In this document: positions 1 through 10,171 of the stretch, piece after piece
How positions within the stretch are numbered: the stretch's first letter is position 1
Layout of the letters: every line of letters begins with the position of its first letter
Assembly (NCBI RefSeq): GCF_003464165.1
Contig: NZ_QSEK01000008.1
Location: 18,439 to 82,438, forward strand
Source: Eubacterium sp. AM49-13BH
Lineage (GTDB): Bacteria; Bacillota; Clostridia; Lachnospirales; Lachnospiraceae
Length of the DNA: 64,000 bases
Direction: 5' to 3'
Position numbers and translations under genes: made by a program
Notes under the pieces: model-generated
The model's input: only the letters and a program-made list of their open reading frames with translations
Databases searched by the model: none
Told to the model about the DNA's origin: nothing

Positions 1-1363
1 GTTCTTCCTCTTTTCCAAGTCCACAGAATTCCTCAATCTCCTTTCCACCCATCTGTGAATTGTACATAATATCCCTGCCATTAAACCTCTTAATCTGAGC
101 AGCTCTGGCTCTGTCAACTGCCTGCTTCATATATGAAGAATCAAGAGTATCACCATTATTCTTATCCCCTAACTGCTCATAACCAATCTCCTCTGTCTTA
201 ATACACATATCAAATCTGTCCCACAGTGGCATGCTTATTTTCCCCATAAATCTTTTAACTTCCTGTTCAGAACAGTTACACCTGTTTCTGTCCGGGTAAT
301 AACCACATTTGCAGGGATTCATAGCTCCTACAAGCATAAAATCTGCTGGATATGTATAAGACCTTCCCATTCTTACAATAGTAATGTTCCTGTCTTCTAA
401 CGGCTGTCTTAACCCTTCTAGTATATCCGGCTTGAATTCAGTCATCTCATCAAGAAACAGCACCCCTTTCCCGGCAAGCGTTATCTCTCCCGGTCTTGGG
501 TACATTCCACCGCCAAAGAATGCACTTCTTGTCACATTATGATATGGAGCCCGAAAAGGTCTTTCTTTCATTAATCCACCACAATCTCCAAGCTGCCCCG
601 CAACACTGTATATATTAGTAAGTTCCAGTTTCTCTTCAAATGTCATATCCGGCATAATTGTTGGTATCCGCTTTGCCATCATAGTTTTACCGCTCCCCGG
701 AGGTCCCATATACATAATATTATGCATGCCGGCAACAGCTATCATAGTAGCCCTCTTGGCAGCGTGCTGTCCCCTGATATCAGCATAATCAAGTGCCGCA
801 CATCTGTTAAACATACTTTTATCTGATGTAGCATTTTCTTCATTATCTATAATACCATCGTTAATATATCTGACTGCATTTCTTAAGCTGTCAGCAGCTA
901 TTACATGCATGGAATCAACAATCTTTCCCTCATTAACATTAATATCCGGTATAAGTATCTTCTCAATGCCTTCTTCTTTCGCTGCACATACACAGGGCAA
1001 TACACCTCTCACACCGTTAATGCTTCCATCCAGACTCAATTCACCAAGAACTACTGTCTTATCAAGATTAACCTCATCAACCAGTCCATTAGCCGCAAGA
1101 ATCGCCAAAGCAATAGGCAGGTCAAACCCTGTTCCACTTTTTCTTATATCAGCCGGAGAAATATTAACAACAATCCTCTGCGGCGGCAGTTCATAACCCG
1201 AATTACGGATAGCAACCTTTACTCTCTCCCTTGCCTCCTTCACTTCATTGCTTAAGAAACCACTCATCTCAAAGCTTGGAAGTCCATTCCCCACATCAAC
1301 TTCCACATGCACAATCTCAGCCTTTAGCCCATGTAAAACACCACTCAATACGCTACTGTACAA
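1..1363 (-). CDS. YifB/ComM-family Mg-chelatase-like AAA+ ATPase (3' end cut by window edge)
   Basis: About 454 codons are visible; the C-terminus lies beyond base 1. The N-terminal ChlI domain is seen (SSVLSGVLHGL, then NISPADIRKSGTGFDLPIA), followed by the AAA+ module with Walker A GPPGSGKTMMAKR and Walker B VLFLDEM. A Cys-rich NPCKCGYY...CNC insert is typical of this family. ComM relatives act as DNA helicases in branch migration during transformation; the role in Firmicutes is poorly defined. The start is a TTG at 1363: an in-frame TGA lies 7 codon-bases upstream, and AGGAAG at 1374-1379 is correctly spaced. The family's usual SSVLSG opening directly follows this codon. Family identity is certain; the exact function is not. 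Confidence 0.9.
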   Translation of the reverse strand, partial: MYSSVLSGVLHGLKAEIVHVEVDVGNGLPSFEMSGFLSNEVKEARERVKVAIRNSGYELPPQRIVVNISPADIRKSGTGFDLPIALAILAANGLVDEVNLDKTVVLGELSLDGSINGVRGVLPCVCAAKEEGIEKILIPDINVNEGKIVDSMHVIAADSLRNAVRYINDGIIDNEENATSDKSMFNRCAALDYADIRGQHAAKRATMIAVAGMHNIMYMGPPGSGKTMMAKRIPTIMPDMTFEEKLELTNIYSVAGQLGDCGGLMKERPFRAPYHNVTRSAFFGGGMYPRPGEITLAGKGVLFLDEMTEFKPDILEGLRQPLEDRNITIVRMGRSYTYPADFMLVGAMNPCKCGYYPDRNRCNCSEQEVKRFMGKISMPLWDRFDMCIKTEEIGYEQLGDKNNGDTLDSSYMKQAVDRARAAQIKRFNGRDIMYNSQMGGKEIEEFCGLGKEEE

Positions 1364-1462
1364 TAAATATCACTTCCTCTTCTTGTTAATTTAGTTATAT
1401 TTTAATTCTGTCGCTATGTTCCACTCTCGTATACAATAGCAATTATAAATATATATACATTG

Positions 1463-1513
1463 TAAAAAATATCCAATCGAACCGTTCTTATATATCTTTG
1501 ATTCGATTGGATT
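1463..1513 (-). terminator. Rho-independent terminator
   Basis: Arms 1471-1482 and 1501-1513 form a stem (ATCCAATCGAA paired with TTCGATTGGAT on the minus strand), followed on that strand by a T-rich run. It lies just past the 3' end of the small Rpn-like fragment. Confidence 0.65.
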
Positions 1514-1539
1514 GTCTCATCTGTTACATAGTCTTCATC

Positions 1540-1791
1540 TTAGATAACGCTTCGTTGTATTCTTCTTCTGTAAACTTTGTAAGTAAATCCTTCCTGTCTG
1601 GCTTTTTCGTAAAACTTTTTCCACGCATCACACATATCAACCGACTCCCCTTCCTTAATCTCGCTTAGTTCTATCATATCCTTATTCTCTGTTATCTTTC
1701 CAATCATCCATAACAGATCTTTATCCACTCTTGTGCCATCATACTTGGAATATATGTAATCTATATTATTCCTGTATATATTGCTTTCCAC
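1540..1791 (-). pseudogene. Small fragment resembling the C-terminus of Rpn/PD-(D/E)XK-type proteins
   Basis: An open frame of about 83 codons with no ATG and no clear ribosome site; the first possible start is a GTG at 1791. An in-frame TAA lies four codons upstream of that GTG. Visible pieces are DLLWMIGKITENKDM and a segment VDMCDAWKKFYEKARQEG. These recall the C-terminal tail of Rpn-family recombination-promoting nucleases common in Lachnospiraceae (VNMCKAL...EGRxEG type tails). The nuclease core is absent. I infer a 5'-truncated relic; a real small protein cannot be excluded. It has a good terminator behind it (1463-1513), which suggests a once-functional transcript. Confidence 0.35.
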
Positions 1792-1892
1792 TGCACTTTT
1801 CGCGGTGCGTTATTTCGTGTTGATATATTAACATTATAAAATGTCGATGTCAATATATATTTACATATTAAATTATAAATATATTTAATATT

Positions 1893-1939
1893 AAAAAACT
1901 TCCCGACCAATCCGTATAATCACGAATCAATCGGGAAGT
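1893..1939 (-). terminator. Rho-independent terminator ending the pilus operon
   Basis: A perfect 9-bp stem (1898-1906 with 1931-1939; ACTTCCCGA / TCGGGAAGT) is followed on the minus strand by six T's. It lies about 45 bases past the stop of the DUF5057 gene, so it closes the long pilC-to-DUF5057 transcription unit. Confidence 0.8.
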
Positions 1940-1982
1940 CTTTAGGGGGTAGATAGCATTTAATCTAAATCAATAACGTAAG

Positions 1983-4900
1983 TTAATCAAGATCAAACAG
2001 ATTCTTAATATCAAATGTAAGAACAGAAATGCCCTTACCATCTTTGCTATCAAGAGCTGTTATTCCTATCTTTAATGTTCCCATACCAAGTCTGCTTCTT
2101 AATTGTGTTTCATCTACTCCGGCTATACCTTTTATCAAATCAAATAAGTCATCTACAATATATTCTTTACCGACTATCACCGAAGTTCCAGAATCTCCAA
2201 GAGATATTCCATTCGTTCCTGATGAATGAATATGTCCTAACATTATATCTCGATTCGGATCATAATCGCCATCTGTTCTGCTTCCATCTGGATCTGTATA
2301 AATATACATAACTGCATCCTTAATATAATCTTCATTAGATATTAAATCAGCATCAAGAATCCTAAAGCTGAATGATAACTTATGATTAGCAAACTTATCA
2401 TAATTAAACTTTACATAACTCTTATATGTAGCTACAGAATCATCAAGTACAGCATCTGTATACTCTACAACTGGCAGATTATTACCTGAAAGCAAAGCCT
2501 TAGTAAATGTGTTAACAAAAAGCTTCATCTCATTAGGATTAGCATTAGATATATCATTAGCACCTGCTGCTGTAAACGTAACATTACCATATGAATATAT
2601 ATAGTAATTATTCATAGCATCTCTGTCTGTTGATGCAAAATACTGATTTCTTCTTATTTTACCTTCTTCCTTAAATGTATCTTCATTATTAGATTCAGCA
2701 AATGTATACCATACAACTGGCTGTGCATTCATACTTCCATCTGAATTATAGAGTGAATCCATACTTATATCAAAATCCAATGCATAATACTGTGCATGAG
2801 TCGATGCAATTCTTATTCCATCACTATTATTTACAAGTCCCGTTTCACTCTCAATTGTATATGGGAAATTAGTAATCTGTCCAGAATTAAGTTTTGCTAC
2901 CGTGTCACTCTGATTATCTGTTGTTGTTAATTTAATAAATCCATCTCCTATATTACCTGGTTTATTAAAATAAACACCTCCTAAAAATTTACTAAGGGTA
3001 ATCTCATTCTTTGCAGTCATTTTATACGGAATAAATTCCATTTTAGACTTGCCATATCTTACGGTTTTAAATGCAAATGGATCAGAAAACGCTTTTTTCA
3101 TACCGACTGAACTTAATAATCCTGTTGTCTTATAGCTTAGATCTGAATAATCCTTTACAGAAATACCTTTATTTTTATCGTCAACATAATTCTTACTATT
3201 ATCATCAGATAAAGGCGACATTGTATCAAGAGAAAACATTACCGCATTACCAGCTTCAATGTAATCATTAATTGCATCTATTACATTCTGATTTAATGTA
3301 GAATCACTTCCATAATTGCTGCCAAATCCCATAACAATCATAGAATACTTTTCTAATTCTTTATTAACAGCCTCTACCTTCTGGTCATCAGTGCTTCCTA
3401 CTGCCAAAGCATTTAAATCATTCTGTTTTATCTCTGTAACATTTATTCTCAGCTTTGTAATATCATATGTAGCATTAAAGCAATCCTGGAAATCAGAACC
3501 ATTTAAATCAAGGCTTCCTGTTCCCCCATCACTATTTAAGATATGTAATACCTGAACTGTTGCTTCTGAACCTGATATAACAATATTGCCTGTCTTTGCA
3601 GATTTAACCTTTTTAGCAATCTTATTCTTTGCATCAGACACGTAATTTCCATCAGAATCAACACTATTAGCATCTATCTTTATAACTTCAACTTTCCATG
3701 CAAAATATCCTTTAGATGCAGCAGGCATTTTTATAGTTGTAGAATATGGTGTACTTCCATTACTTGAATAATATTGACCCAGATAATTTCCCATATCATC
3801 TTTTACATTAGATGCTCTGTACAATTCCTTCGATGAACTTGTTGAATCTTCTGCAAATATACTATCCTGATTCTTATCAATATATATCTTAATAGCATAA
3901 TCTCCAACTGGTAAAACTCCACTGAAAGTAATTGTTATATTACCATCACCATCAACATTTCCACTACGTTTAAGATCATCCAGTGAATAAGATGTGTTAG
4001 AAGTTCCATCATAGTTACTAATGTCTGCTGTTATAGTAGAAGCCGGTCTTCTGGCATACTTTAATTGGAGAGGTAAATTCTGAGTTTTATCATCAAGATT
4101 AGTATATGTTATATTACCATTAGTTCCTTTATGATTAATGACAATATCTTTAAGGAACGCTTCCATACGTGTACTATACATTCTTGTATCGGTATCCACA
4201 TAGCTGGTGCTTCCAAAATATATATTTCTGTCAAATACTATCGGCATTCCACGTAATGCATAATCAAATAATTCATTATACATCTTTTCAGTAATATCAT
4301 TACCATTTAATTCTAATGCTGTTTCACCATTTTCTTTTACAGCATTTGAATAACCCTGTTCCTGAATTTTACTGTTTTCTTTACTATATACATTCTTAAG
4401 AATACCCATATTCATTCTGTCTTTGCCGTAAGCTCCAACAATAATAAGATCATATTCTGTAGCTAAATCAACATTCTTACCAATAAGGGCATTCATTGAG
4501 CAGTGCTCTATATTAATTTTTATTCCATTATTTACTTTGAATGAACCATCTGCATTTCTCTCATCAGATATACCAAACCATCTTCTGATAATCGCTAAAT
4601 CATCATTGTTATCAGAATCATATCGATAAAATCCTGCTGGTTCAATTTCCAATACATTAATTGTATTAATACCACTATTATCAAAATCACCAAGAATATA
4701 TCTGATAGCTTCACTTGTTTTCAAATCTTTATCTAATCCAAGTTTATTTTTAGCATCATCATAATATGTTCCATTATAATTATTACCATCGCCGGCATAG
4801 TCATCCTGTGTATCCATTGTTTCATTAAGCTTCTGTACAACTGAATTACCAAAATTCTGTTCTACCGAAAATCTTCTAAGAGAATTGTTATTAACACCCA

Positions 4901-6116
4901 CATTATAAACAGGATAATATGATTTATTATTAGAATTCAATGCATAATGAACACTTTCACTCGGATAAAATCCATTAATAAACATATTATTAGCAAATGG
5001 AAATGCAACTGTTCCACTTGACTTATTGGTACGATCTTTATACAAAGTCATTTTTATTTCATTATTTGTTACATCTGCCTCAACCGTGCCATAATCTCCA
5101 CTATACACACCTCCCAATTGATTATATGAATAATCAAATGCAAAATCTTTTATGAAATAATCTCCGTCTATACCATCCATTAAAAGTGTTATCTTACCTA
5201 TATTAGTAGTACTATACTGATTCTTTTCTGTTGAAGAACATACAATAGCTTTACCTGCTGAAACATTCTGAATATACAGATATAATGCTACATCAGCCTT
5301 TAAATCTTTATCCTTTGAATTAAAAGTTGTCTCAGATGCACTAGAACTTGCAGTTCCATCTTTTACCATAATATTCTGAATATAATTATTAGGATACTTA
5401 GAAAAATATACCAGTGATGCATCATCAATATCATCTTTGGTAACTTCTGTTGCCTTAACATATCTAACTTCTACAAGTCCTTCCATCTTGCTACTGTTAA
5501 ATATTGAATATGAAAATACATCTCTAACTCCTGTTAGCTCATTACCATCTTTATCAAAAAACACAAGCTTAAGATTATTTAAATCATATCTTATCTGAAA
5601 TGCAATATCCTCAAATCCACCATTAAAAGAATCAATATATGTTTTAGTTCTAGTATTATAAAACTTACCCTTAATGTCATTTCCCAATACTGTATTAATC
5701 GCTGACAAATAATTTGCTACATGTGATGAAAGATAACTTTCAAATGCTTTAATCTGATTATCTTCTTCAGAACCAGAAACAACATTATCCCATCTATTAA
5801 CTTTATTCATATTAATCTTATTGTTAGCAGGCTGCTTATCAACAATGCCATCACCATTACTACTCTTCCATTTAACGACGCCCTGATCATCTGCAACAAG
5901 ACAACCTAAAGCATCATATCTTTCATCTGGAACGATTTCAAGAATAACCATCTTATTATGTTCATTATATGTTCTGTTACCAATTGTTACAGAATCTGCA
6001 GCTGCTTCTGTTGTTCTTGTAAATATAATAACTAAAACAACTAAACATAAAAGCACAACTGAACTAAATACAGGTAATATTCTTCTCTTGAAATTCGATT
6101 TAATCATTGCTTTCAT
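1983..6116 (-). CDS. Large membrane-anchored DUF5057-type protein of the type IV pilus operon
   Basis: 1377 residues. A short basic N-terminus is followed by one hydrophobic segment (residues ~12-34, LPVFSSVVLLCLVVLVIIF), so the rest is predicted outside the membrane. Just after it comes MVILEIVPDERYDALG, the opening I associate with DUF5057. Similar openings recur at ~residue 482 (INVLEIEPAGFY) and ~855 (VQVLHILNSDG). Each is followed by a Rossmann or amidotransferase-like stretch (YDLIIVGAYGKDR; YSMIVMGFGSNYG...AINDYIEAGNAVMF), suggesting three related modules. The start is the ATG at 6116, with GGAGG 7 bases upstream. It is the last gene of the operon, directly after minor pilins, so a pilus-tip, adhesive or surface role is inferred. 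No catalytic motif was recognised. Confidence 0.75.
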   Translation of the reverse strand: MKAMIKSNFKRRILPVFSSVVLLCLVVLVIIFTRTTEAAADSVTIGNRTYNEHNKMVILEIVPDERYDALGCLVADDQGVVKWKSSNGDGIVDKQPANNKINMNKVNRWDNVVSGSEEDNQIKAFESYLSSHVANYLSAINTVLGNDIKGKFYNTRTKTYIDSFNGGFEDIAFQIRYDLNNLKLVFFDKDGNELTGVRDVFSYSIFNSSKMEGLVEVRYVKATEVTKDDIDDASLVYFSKYPNNYIQNIMVKDGTASSSASETTFNSKDKDLKADVALYLYIQNVSAGKAIVCSSTEKNQYSTTNIGKITLLMDGIDGDYFIKDFAFDYSYNQLGGVYSGDYGTVEADVTNNEIKMTLYKDRTNKSSGTVAFPFANNMFINGFYPSESVHYALNSNNKSYYPVYNVGVNNNSLRRFSVEQNFGNSVVQKLNETMDTQDDYAGDGNNYNGTYYDDAKNKLGLDKDLKTSEAIRYILGDFDNSGINTINVLEIEPAGFYRYDSDNNDDLAIIRRWFGISDERNADGSFKVNNGIKINIEHCSMNALIGKNVDLATEYDLIIVGAYGKDRMNMGILKNVYSKENSKIQEQGYSNAVKENGETALELNGNDITEKMYNELFDYALRGMPIVFDRNIYFGSTSYVDTDTRMYSTRMEAFLKDIVINHKGTNGNITYTNLDDKTQNLPLQLKYARRPASTITADISNYDGTSNTSYSLDDLKRSGNVDGDGNITITFSGVLPVGDYAIKIYIDKNQDSIFAEDSTSSSKELYRASNVKDDMGNYLGQYYSSNGSTPYSTTIKMPAASKGYFAWKVEVIKIDANSVDSDGNYVSDAKNKIAKKVKSAKTGNIVISGSEATVQVLHILNSDGGTGSLDLNGSDFQDCFNATYDITKLRINVTEIKQNDLNALAVGSTDDQKVEAVNKELEKYSMIVMGFGSNYGSDSTLNQNVIDAINDYIEAGNAVMFSLDTMSPLSDDNSKNYVDDKNKGISVKDYSDLSYKTTGLLSSVGMKKAFSDPFAFKTVRYGKSKMEFIPYKMTAKNEITLSKFLGGVYFNKPGNIGDGFIKLTTTDNQSDTVAKLNSGQITNFPYTIESETGLVNNSDGIRIASTHAQYYALDFDISMDSLYNSDGSMNAQPVVWYTFAESNNEDTFKEEGKIRRNQYFASTDRDAMNNYYIYSYGNVTFTAAGANDISNANPNEMKLFVNTFTKALLSGNNLPVVEYTDAVLDDSVATYKSYVKFNYDKFANHKLSFSFRILDADLISNEDYIKDAVMYIYTDPDGSRTDGDYDPNRDIMLGHIHSSGTNGISLGDSGTSVIVGKEYIVDDLFDLIKGIAGVDETQLRSRLGMGTLKIGITALDSKDGKGISVLTFDIKNLFDLD

Positions 6117-6132
6117 TTATCTTACCTCCATT

Positions 6133-6817
6133 TTACGATTCTGCCCCTGGCTGTGAACTTGACCCCTCTTCGGAATCATCTGTACCATCTTTTTTAATAA
6201 TGTATTCAGATGGAATACTTGATAATTTAACTGAACCAGCTGTTAATGTTATAGCATCAGTTCCTGTTCCAAATGTAACATTATTGCCAATAGAATTTCT
6301 TGATGTAAATTTTCTTGTAACACTTCTCGTATGATTTAATCTCTTAAGTTCTAATGTAACAACAACCTGTGGATTCTTAGGAAGAGATTTAATTGTATCG
6401 CCATCTTTTTCAAATACATAATCAGATGTATCTATCGTATATCGAAATCTGTAACATTATCACACAATTCACTCATAACAACATGTTCTGACTCATCCGA
6501 ATTAGTATAATAAACTATTTTTTCTGCCTTATTATAATAATACCCCCACATATTAGCATCATCTGATTTTTTCAGATAACATCTGATATTGCCATCATCT
6601 GTCTTTATAAGTTTTATTAAATCTGCTTCCAATACATTCTTTGAAATCTGATTAAGACTCACATCAACATCACTCTGAATCTGTGCCAGGCTGTCTGTTT
6701 GCCATAACCATTAACCGACTGTACTACCAATAATACTAAAGCTGTCATAACAATGCCCGATATTGCAAGTGCAATCATTAATTCAACTAATGAAAATCCC
6801 TTATTGTTCTTTTTCAT
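6133..6817 (-). CDS. Type IV minor prepilin, two frameshifts
   Basis: The start (ATG 6817) gives MKKNNKGFSLVELMIALAI, a classic class III signal: basic leader, cleavage between G and F, Glu at mature position 5, then a hydrophobic helix. The frame breaks at about 6690 (a GG pair on the plus strand; restoring one base continues as LAQIQSDVDVSLNQIS) and again at about 6438 (continuing as DTSDYVFEKDGDTIK). Repaired, the protein is ~228 residues, ends at TAA 6133-6135 and has a pilin-like globular C-terminus. Both breaks are single-base losses, like those elsewhere in the window, so sequencing error is likelier than decay. It lies between another prepilin and the DUF5057 gene. Confidence 0.75.
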
Positions 6818-6841
6818 GCCTCTACACTCCCTCAAAAGCAA

Positions 6842-7414
6842 TTAGTTCTGCGTTGTCACACGACCTGTTTTATACCACAATTTTGATTCGTAAGTATTAT
6901 TCCTTGAAACTGACGCGACTATCTTTCCAAACTGTGGTGAATCCAGATTATCTGTTATAAATTCTTCTGTATCAATGATTTTAACGCTTTTACATGAACC
7001 ATCATTTTTATTAAACTGAATTTTCAAAGAATTATTTCTTAAATCATACCCTGTCGATGAATCACCATTATAATAATTCAGGCTTATTCTTGAAGCACTG
7101 AACTTTGATGTATCTTTTATATTATCTTCACCATTAGCTACATGGTGGGTTTCCAACGTATATGTATTATCCTGACAGCTGATTACCATATACCATTCAC
7201 CTGATTTTGACATCGTTGTTGTTCTTAACTCAGATATCTTAGAATACATTGTTTTGTTAGCTTTCTTTGCATTACCTTCAGCCAGCACGTTCAATCCAAC
7301 CGCTGTTATAGTTGATACAATTACGATAATTGCCATAACAACAAGTAATTCCAATAATGAAAAACCATGATTATTTAATTGTCCTATTGAATCTCTTCTT
7401 TTCTTTCCACTCAT
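6842..7414 (-). CDS. Type IV/II minor prepilin (GspH-like)
   Basis: 190 residues. The leader has a 17-residue basic and polar stretch before G|FSLLELLVVMAII, with Glu5 present, so it is predicted to be processed by the PilD peptidase encoded upstream. The hydrophobic helix runs to about residue 40; the rest is a polar, Ser/Asn-rich globular domain (TTTMSKSGEWYMVIS...). The GGAG site upstream supports ATG 7414. Within the operon it follows the PilX-like gene by ~30 bases. Minor pilins of this type prime pilus assembly and form the tip; the specific class is inferred. Confidence 0.8.
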   Translation of the reverse strand: MSGKKRRDSIGQLNNHGFSLLELLVVMAIIVIVSTITAVGLNVLAEGNAKKANKTMYSKISELRTTTMSKSGEWYMVISCQDNTYTLETHHVANGEDNIKDTSKFSASRISLNYYNGDSSTGYDLRNNSLKIQFNKNDGSCKSVKIIDTEEFITDNLDSPQFGKIVASVSRNNTYESKLWYKTGRVTTQN

Positions 7415-7446
7415 AACTTTACTCCAATTAATAATCTTAGTTTATA

Positions 7447-10143
7447 TCAGGTAGCTGAAGCTTTTGATGACTCCTCAATATATCTCTCCGGATCATCATA
7501 TTTTCTCCACTTACTTACTCTGACCATATCTCTATAAGTCATGTCTCCTACTTTTATTGATGAATCATCATCTGAGCCAACCTTAGGATTCCAATATCTG
7601 AATATATCCTTAAAAAGTTCTCCATTATCTGCTCTTAAAGCTATATTGCCTGCACCATCTGCTTTTGAATTATCCTCAACGAATTTCCATAATGAACCGT
7701 CACCAAATGATGCATCAAATGTTGTATTAGATAATGTACATCCATCAGTTATTTCAATATCTTTATCTGACAATATAATTCCATTGAAATCACATTCAAC
7801 TCTTACATTACCATTAGTCACAATAATACCTTTTGTAGTTGCAAGAGTTACTTCATATCCGGAAATCTTTGTTTCACTTCCGCTCTTTATAACAAGTGGC
7901 TGATTAGTAAGATTTCTAAATACAATAACAACTTTACTATCCACTGTCTTACAGAATGCAGATGATGCTGTCAACTTATCAAAGCCCTTTTTATTAATAA
8001 CATTACCGTAAATATCGCCTTCAATATATTTGTTCAAATCAATAAGAGCATACTTATCATCTTTATTACTCAGATATGTCTGTGCCTGGGATGTAGATGT
8101 ATATTTAGTTCCGCTTTCAAGAGGTGCTAATATCTTATTAAATACATTATATCTGCATTCTCTGTCAGTAAACTCACCCTTGAAATCATAATTTCCATTA
8201 GCTGAGAACCAGTTGCTTCCAGTACTGCTATATGGGTTAACTCTCACAATCTCTCCATCAGAATGCTCTATTCCAATTGCAGAATCACTTACTCTTGCAT
8301 ATGAATCAACTGATGTTCTGATTTTAGTCCAAAGCTTTTTAGCTTCAATCAGATATGTTGTTTTTGCATTAGCTGGAAGTGACTTATAATAATCCAGTCC
8401 CATAACGTAGCTTACAAATTCATCTTCTGTTCCATATATGAGATTAGCATATGTGTTTCTTGCTGCTCTGCTCTTAAACTTGAAATAATAATACGTTCTT
8501 GACTGATCTTCATTAAATCCAAGACTTTCATTAGCTTTTATCTTTAAATCTCTTGTCTCTATAAAGTCATCTGCTCCTGTAGATGTCTTATTTAACAAGT
8601 CATATCCAAAGAAATTGCTCTGATTAATTTCAATATTAAGACTTACATTAGGATCTCCTTCTTTTCTTGTAGATGGATTCTTTCCACTTACTATAAGATC
8701 AGCAGGTATCATATATATTTCCTGATTAGTATTAACTGATACTGATTCACCTGTTGCTACAGATACTTCATTCTCGAACTTGATATATGCTCTACCAGCA
8801 ACTACAAGCTTACTAAGACCTGATGAGAAAATAATCTTTGAATGTTCTCCATTAACAATAAGTGCACTACTTCTATATGGTGATTCCTTAGCAGAATCAG
8901 GATCTTCATATCCATAGCCTGAAAATGAACTTCCAGAATTAAACTCTACATTAGAATAATTACCTTCAATTGTAATATCATCTTCGAGATTAATATCAGA
9001 ACCACTTTCAGCTGTTATATATCCATTATTGCCTACAACTATTTCTTTTGCCCATAACTCAGCACCACTACCCAATGTAAAGTTAGATGCACCCGCCTTT
9101 ATGCTGCCTTTCTTAGTATCAGCAAGAGCAACTGCTGTAGTTTTATCTCTGAATATGCTGAATGTACCTCCACATATCATATATTTATTAGAGCCTACAG
9201 TAAGATTGGCTCCATTAGTAACATTGAGTCCATGTCCTGCTCCTGCATATGCATGTCCATAAATAGTTGCACTTCCAGAATTAAGAGATATTCCTCTGTT
9301 ACCTATAAGTGAATAATCAGCAAAGAATAATGTACCGACAAGATTCTCGTCTCTAAAATCAATATATATATCTGGAAGACCAAGTGAGCCGTCAAATGTT
9401 ATATATGAATAGTCTCCATTCTCATTAAGATATTTAACAACACAATCTTTGAACTCAACTGCATAGACTGGAAGTCCCGTAGCTGCTGTAGAACCAGATG
9501 TCTCCGAACCAGCTCCTGTTGTTGTATCATTAGTTACTGACATATTAATAACACTTATTGATTCAACTTCCAATGCAGTACCAACATTCTTAAGTGTCAC
9601 ATAATCCTCAATATAACTGTTAAGTTCTCTGACAAATAAGCTGCTTACAGATGTTCCATTAACATTATTGTCTTTAGTCTTGTCCCACTTGCCAATTACA
9701 GATGTTGTCAGAATACTTGGCATATTAGTCGTTTCCGCTTCTGTTTTAAGCTTTAATTCAAGAAGCAGGTACTTCATATAATTAACTCGTAAATCTTCAT
9801 TAGCTTTCTTATTATTAATATTCACTAACTTGGTATCAGATTCTTCACTGCTTCCAGACTCAACCTGATTATAACTGAATATTCTGGTAAGCTGCTCCTC
9901 ATAAGCTCTGTTAAAACAATTAACTGAAATCTTACCCAATGCAGCCTGTATCTCATCTACCGCCTCTTCTGATGTATAGAATGACTTTGTCGCCTGACTG
10001 GCAGCCAGCTTCATTCTAAGATTAATCATAGTAGTAGTCGTAATCAGTGTTGCAAGAATCAACACAAATGAGGTCATCAAAAGTACAATTATGATTGTAG
10101 AACCTGCATTATTCTTTTTCCTTCGAAAAGATACTTTTTTCAT
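7447..10143 (-). CDS. Very large PilX-like pilus assembly protein
   Basis: 898 residues from ATG 10143 (GGGGA upstream; a GTG seven codons earlier lacks spacing to a ribosome site). The N-terminus KKNNAGSTIIIVLLMTSF, followed by ...FYTSEEAVDEIQAALG, matches the PilX/GspK-type N-terminus: a pilin-like helix with no Glu at position 5, then a helical stretch with the conserved YxSEEA pattern. The following ~600 residues are rich in short repeated Gly/Asn/Ser turns (GSATIYGHAYAGAG, ASNFTLGSGAELWA, KIIFSSGLSKLVV), which suggests a beta-helix-like passenger. PilX normally has ~170-200 residues, so this is a minor pilin carrying a large surface domain. It sits between the PilV-like and GspH-like prepilins. 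Tip location and adhesion are inferred. Confidence 0.7.
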   Translation of the reverse strand: MKKVSFRRKKNNAGSTIIIVLLMTSFVLILATLITTTTMINLRMKLAASQATKSFYTSEEAVDEIQAALGKISVNCFNRAYEEQLTRIFSYNQVESGSSEESDTKLVNINNKKANEDLRVNYMKYLLLELKLKTEAETTNMPSILTTSVIGKWDKTKDNNVNGTSVSSLFVRELNSYIEDYVTLKNVGTALEVESISVINMSVTNDTTTGAGSETSGSTAATGLPVYAVEFKDCVVKYLNENGDYSYITFDGSLGLPDIYIDFRDENLVGTLFFADYSLIGNRGISLNSGSATIYGHAYAGAGHGLNVTNGANLTVGSNKYMICGGTFSIFRDKTTAVALADTKKGSIKAGASNFTLGSGAELWAKEIVVGNNGYITAESGSDINLEDDITIEGNYSNVEFNSGSSFSGYGYEDPDSAKESPYRSSALIVNGEHSKIIFSSGLSKLVVAGRAYIKFENEVSVATGESVSVNTNQEIYMIPADLIVSGKNPSTRKEGDPNVSLNIEINQSNFFGYDLLNKTSTGADDFIETRDLKIKANESLGFNEDQSRTYYYFKFKSRAARNTYANLIYGTEDEFVSYVMGLDYYKSLPANAKTTYLIEAKKLWTKIRTSVDSYARVSDSAIGIEHSDGEIVRVNPYSSTGSNWFSANGNYDFKGEFTDRECRYNVFNKILAPLESGTKYTSTSQAQTYLSNKDDKYALIDLNKYIEGDIYGNVINKKGFDKLTASSAFCKTVDSKVVIVFRNLTNQPLVIKSGSETKISGYEVTLATTKGIIVTNGNVRVECDFNGIILSDKDIEITDGCTLSNTTFDASFGDGSLWKFVEDNSKADGAGNIALRADNGELFKDIFRYWNPKVGSDDDSSIKVGDMTYRDMVRVSKWRKYDDPERYIEESSKASAT

Positions 10144-10171
10144 ACGCCATCCCCATTCTTTCACTGATTAA

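Noticed and set aside
905..1255. Plus-strand frames within the YifB gene
   Set aside because: Antisense shadows of a strongly conserved gene, with no ribosome site.
1540..1791. Complete small regulatory protein
   Set aside because: No ATG or ribosome site and similarity only to a C-terminal tail of Rpn-type proteins; treated as a relic, with low confidence.
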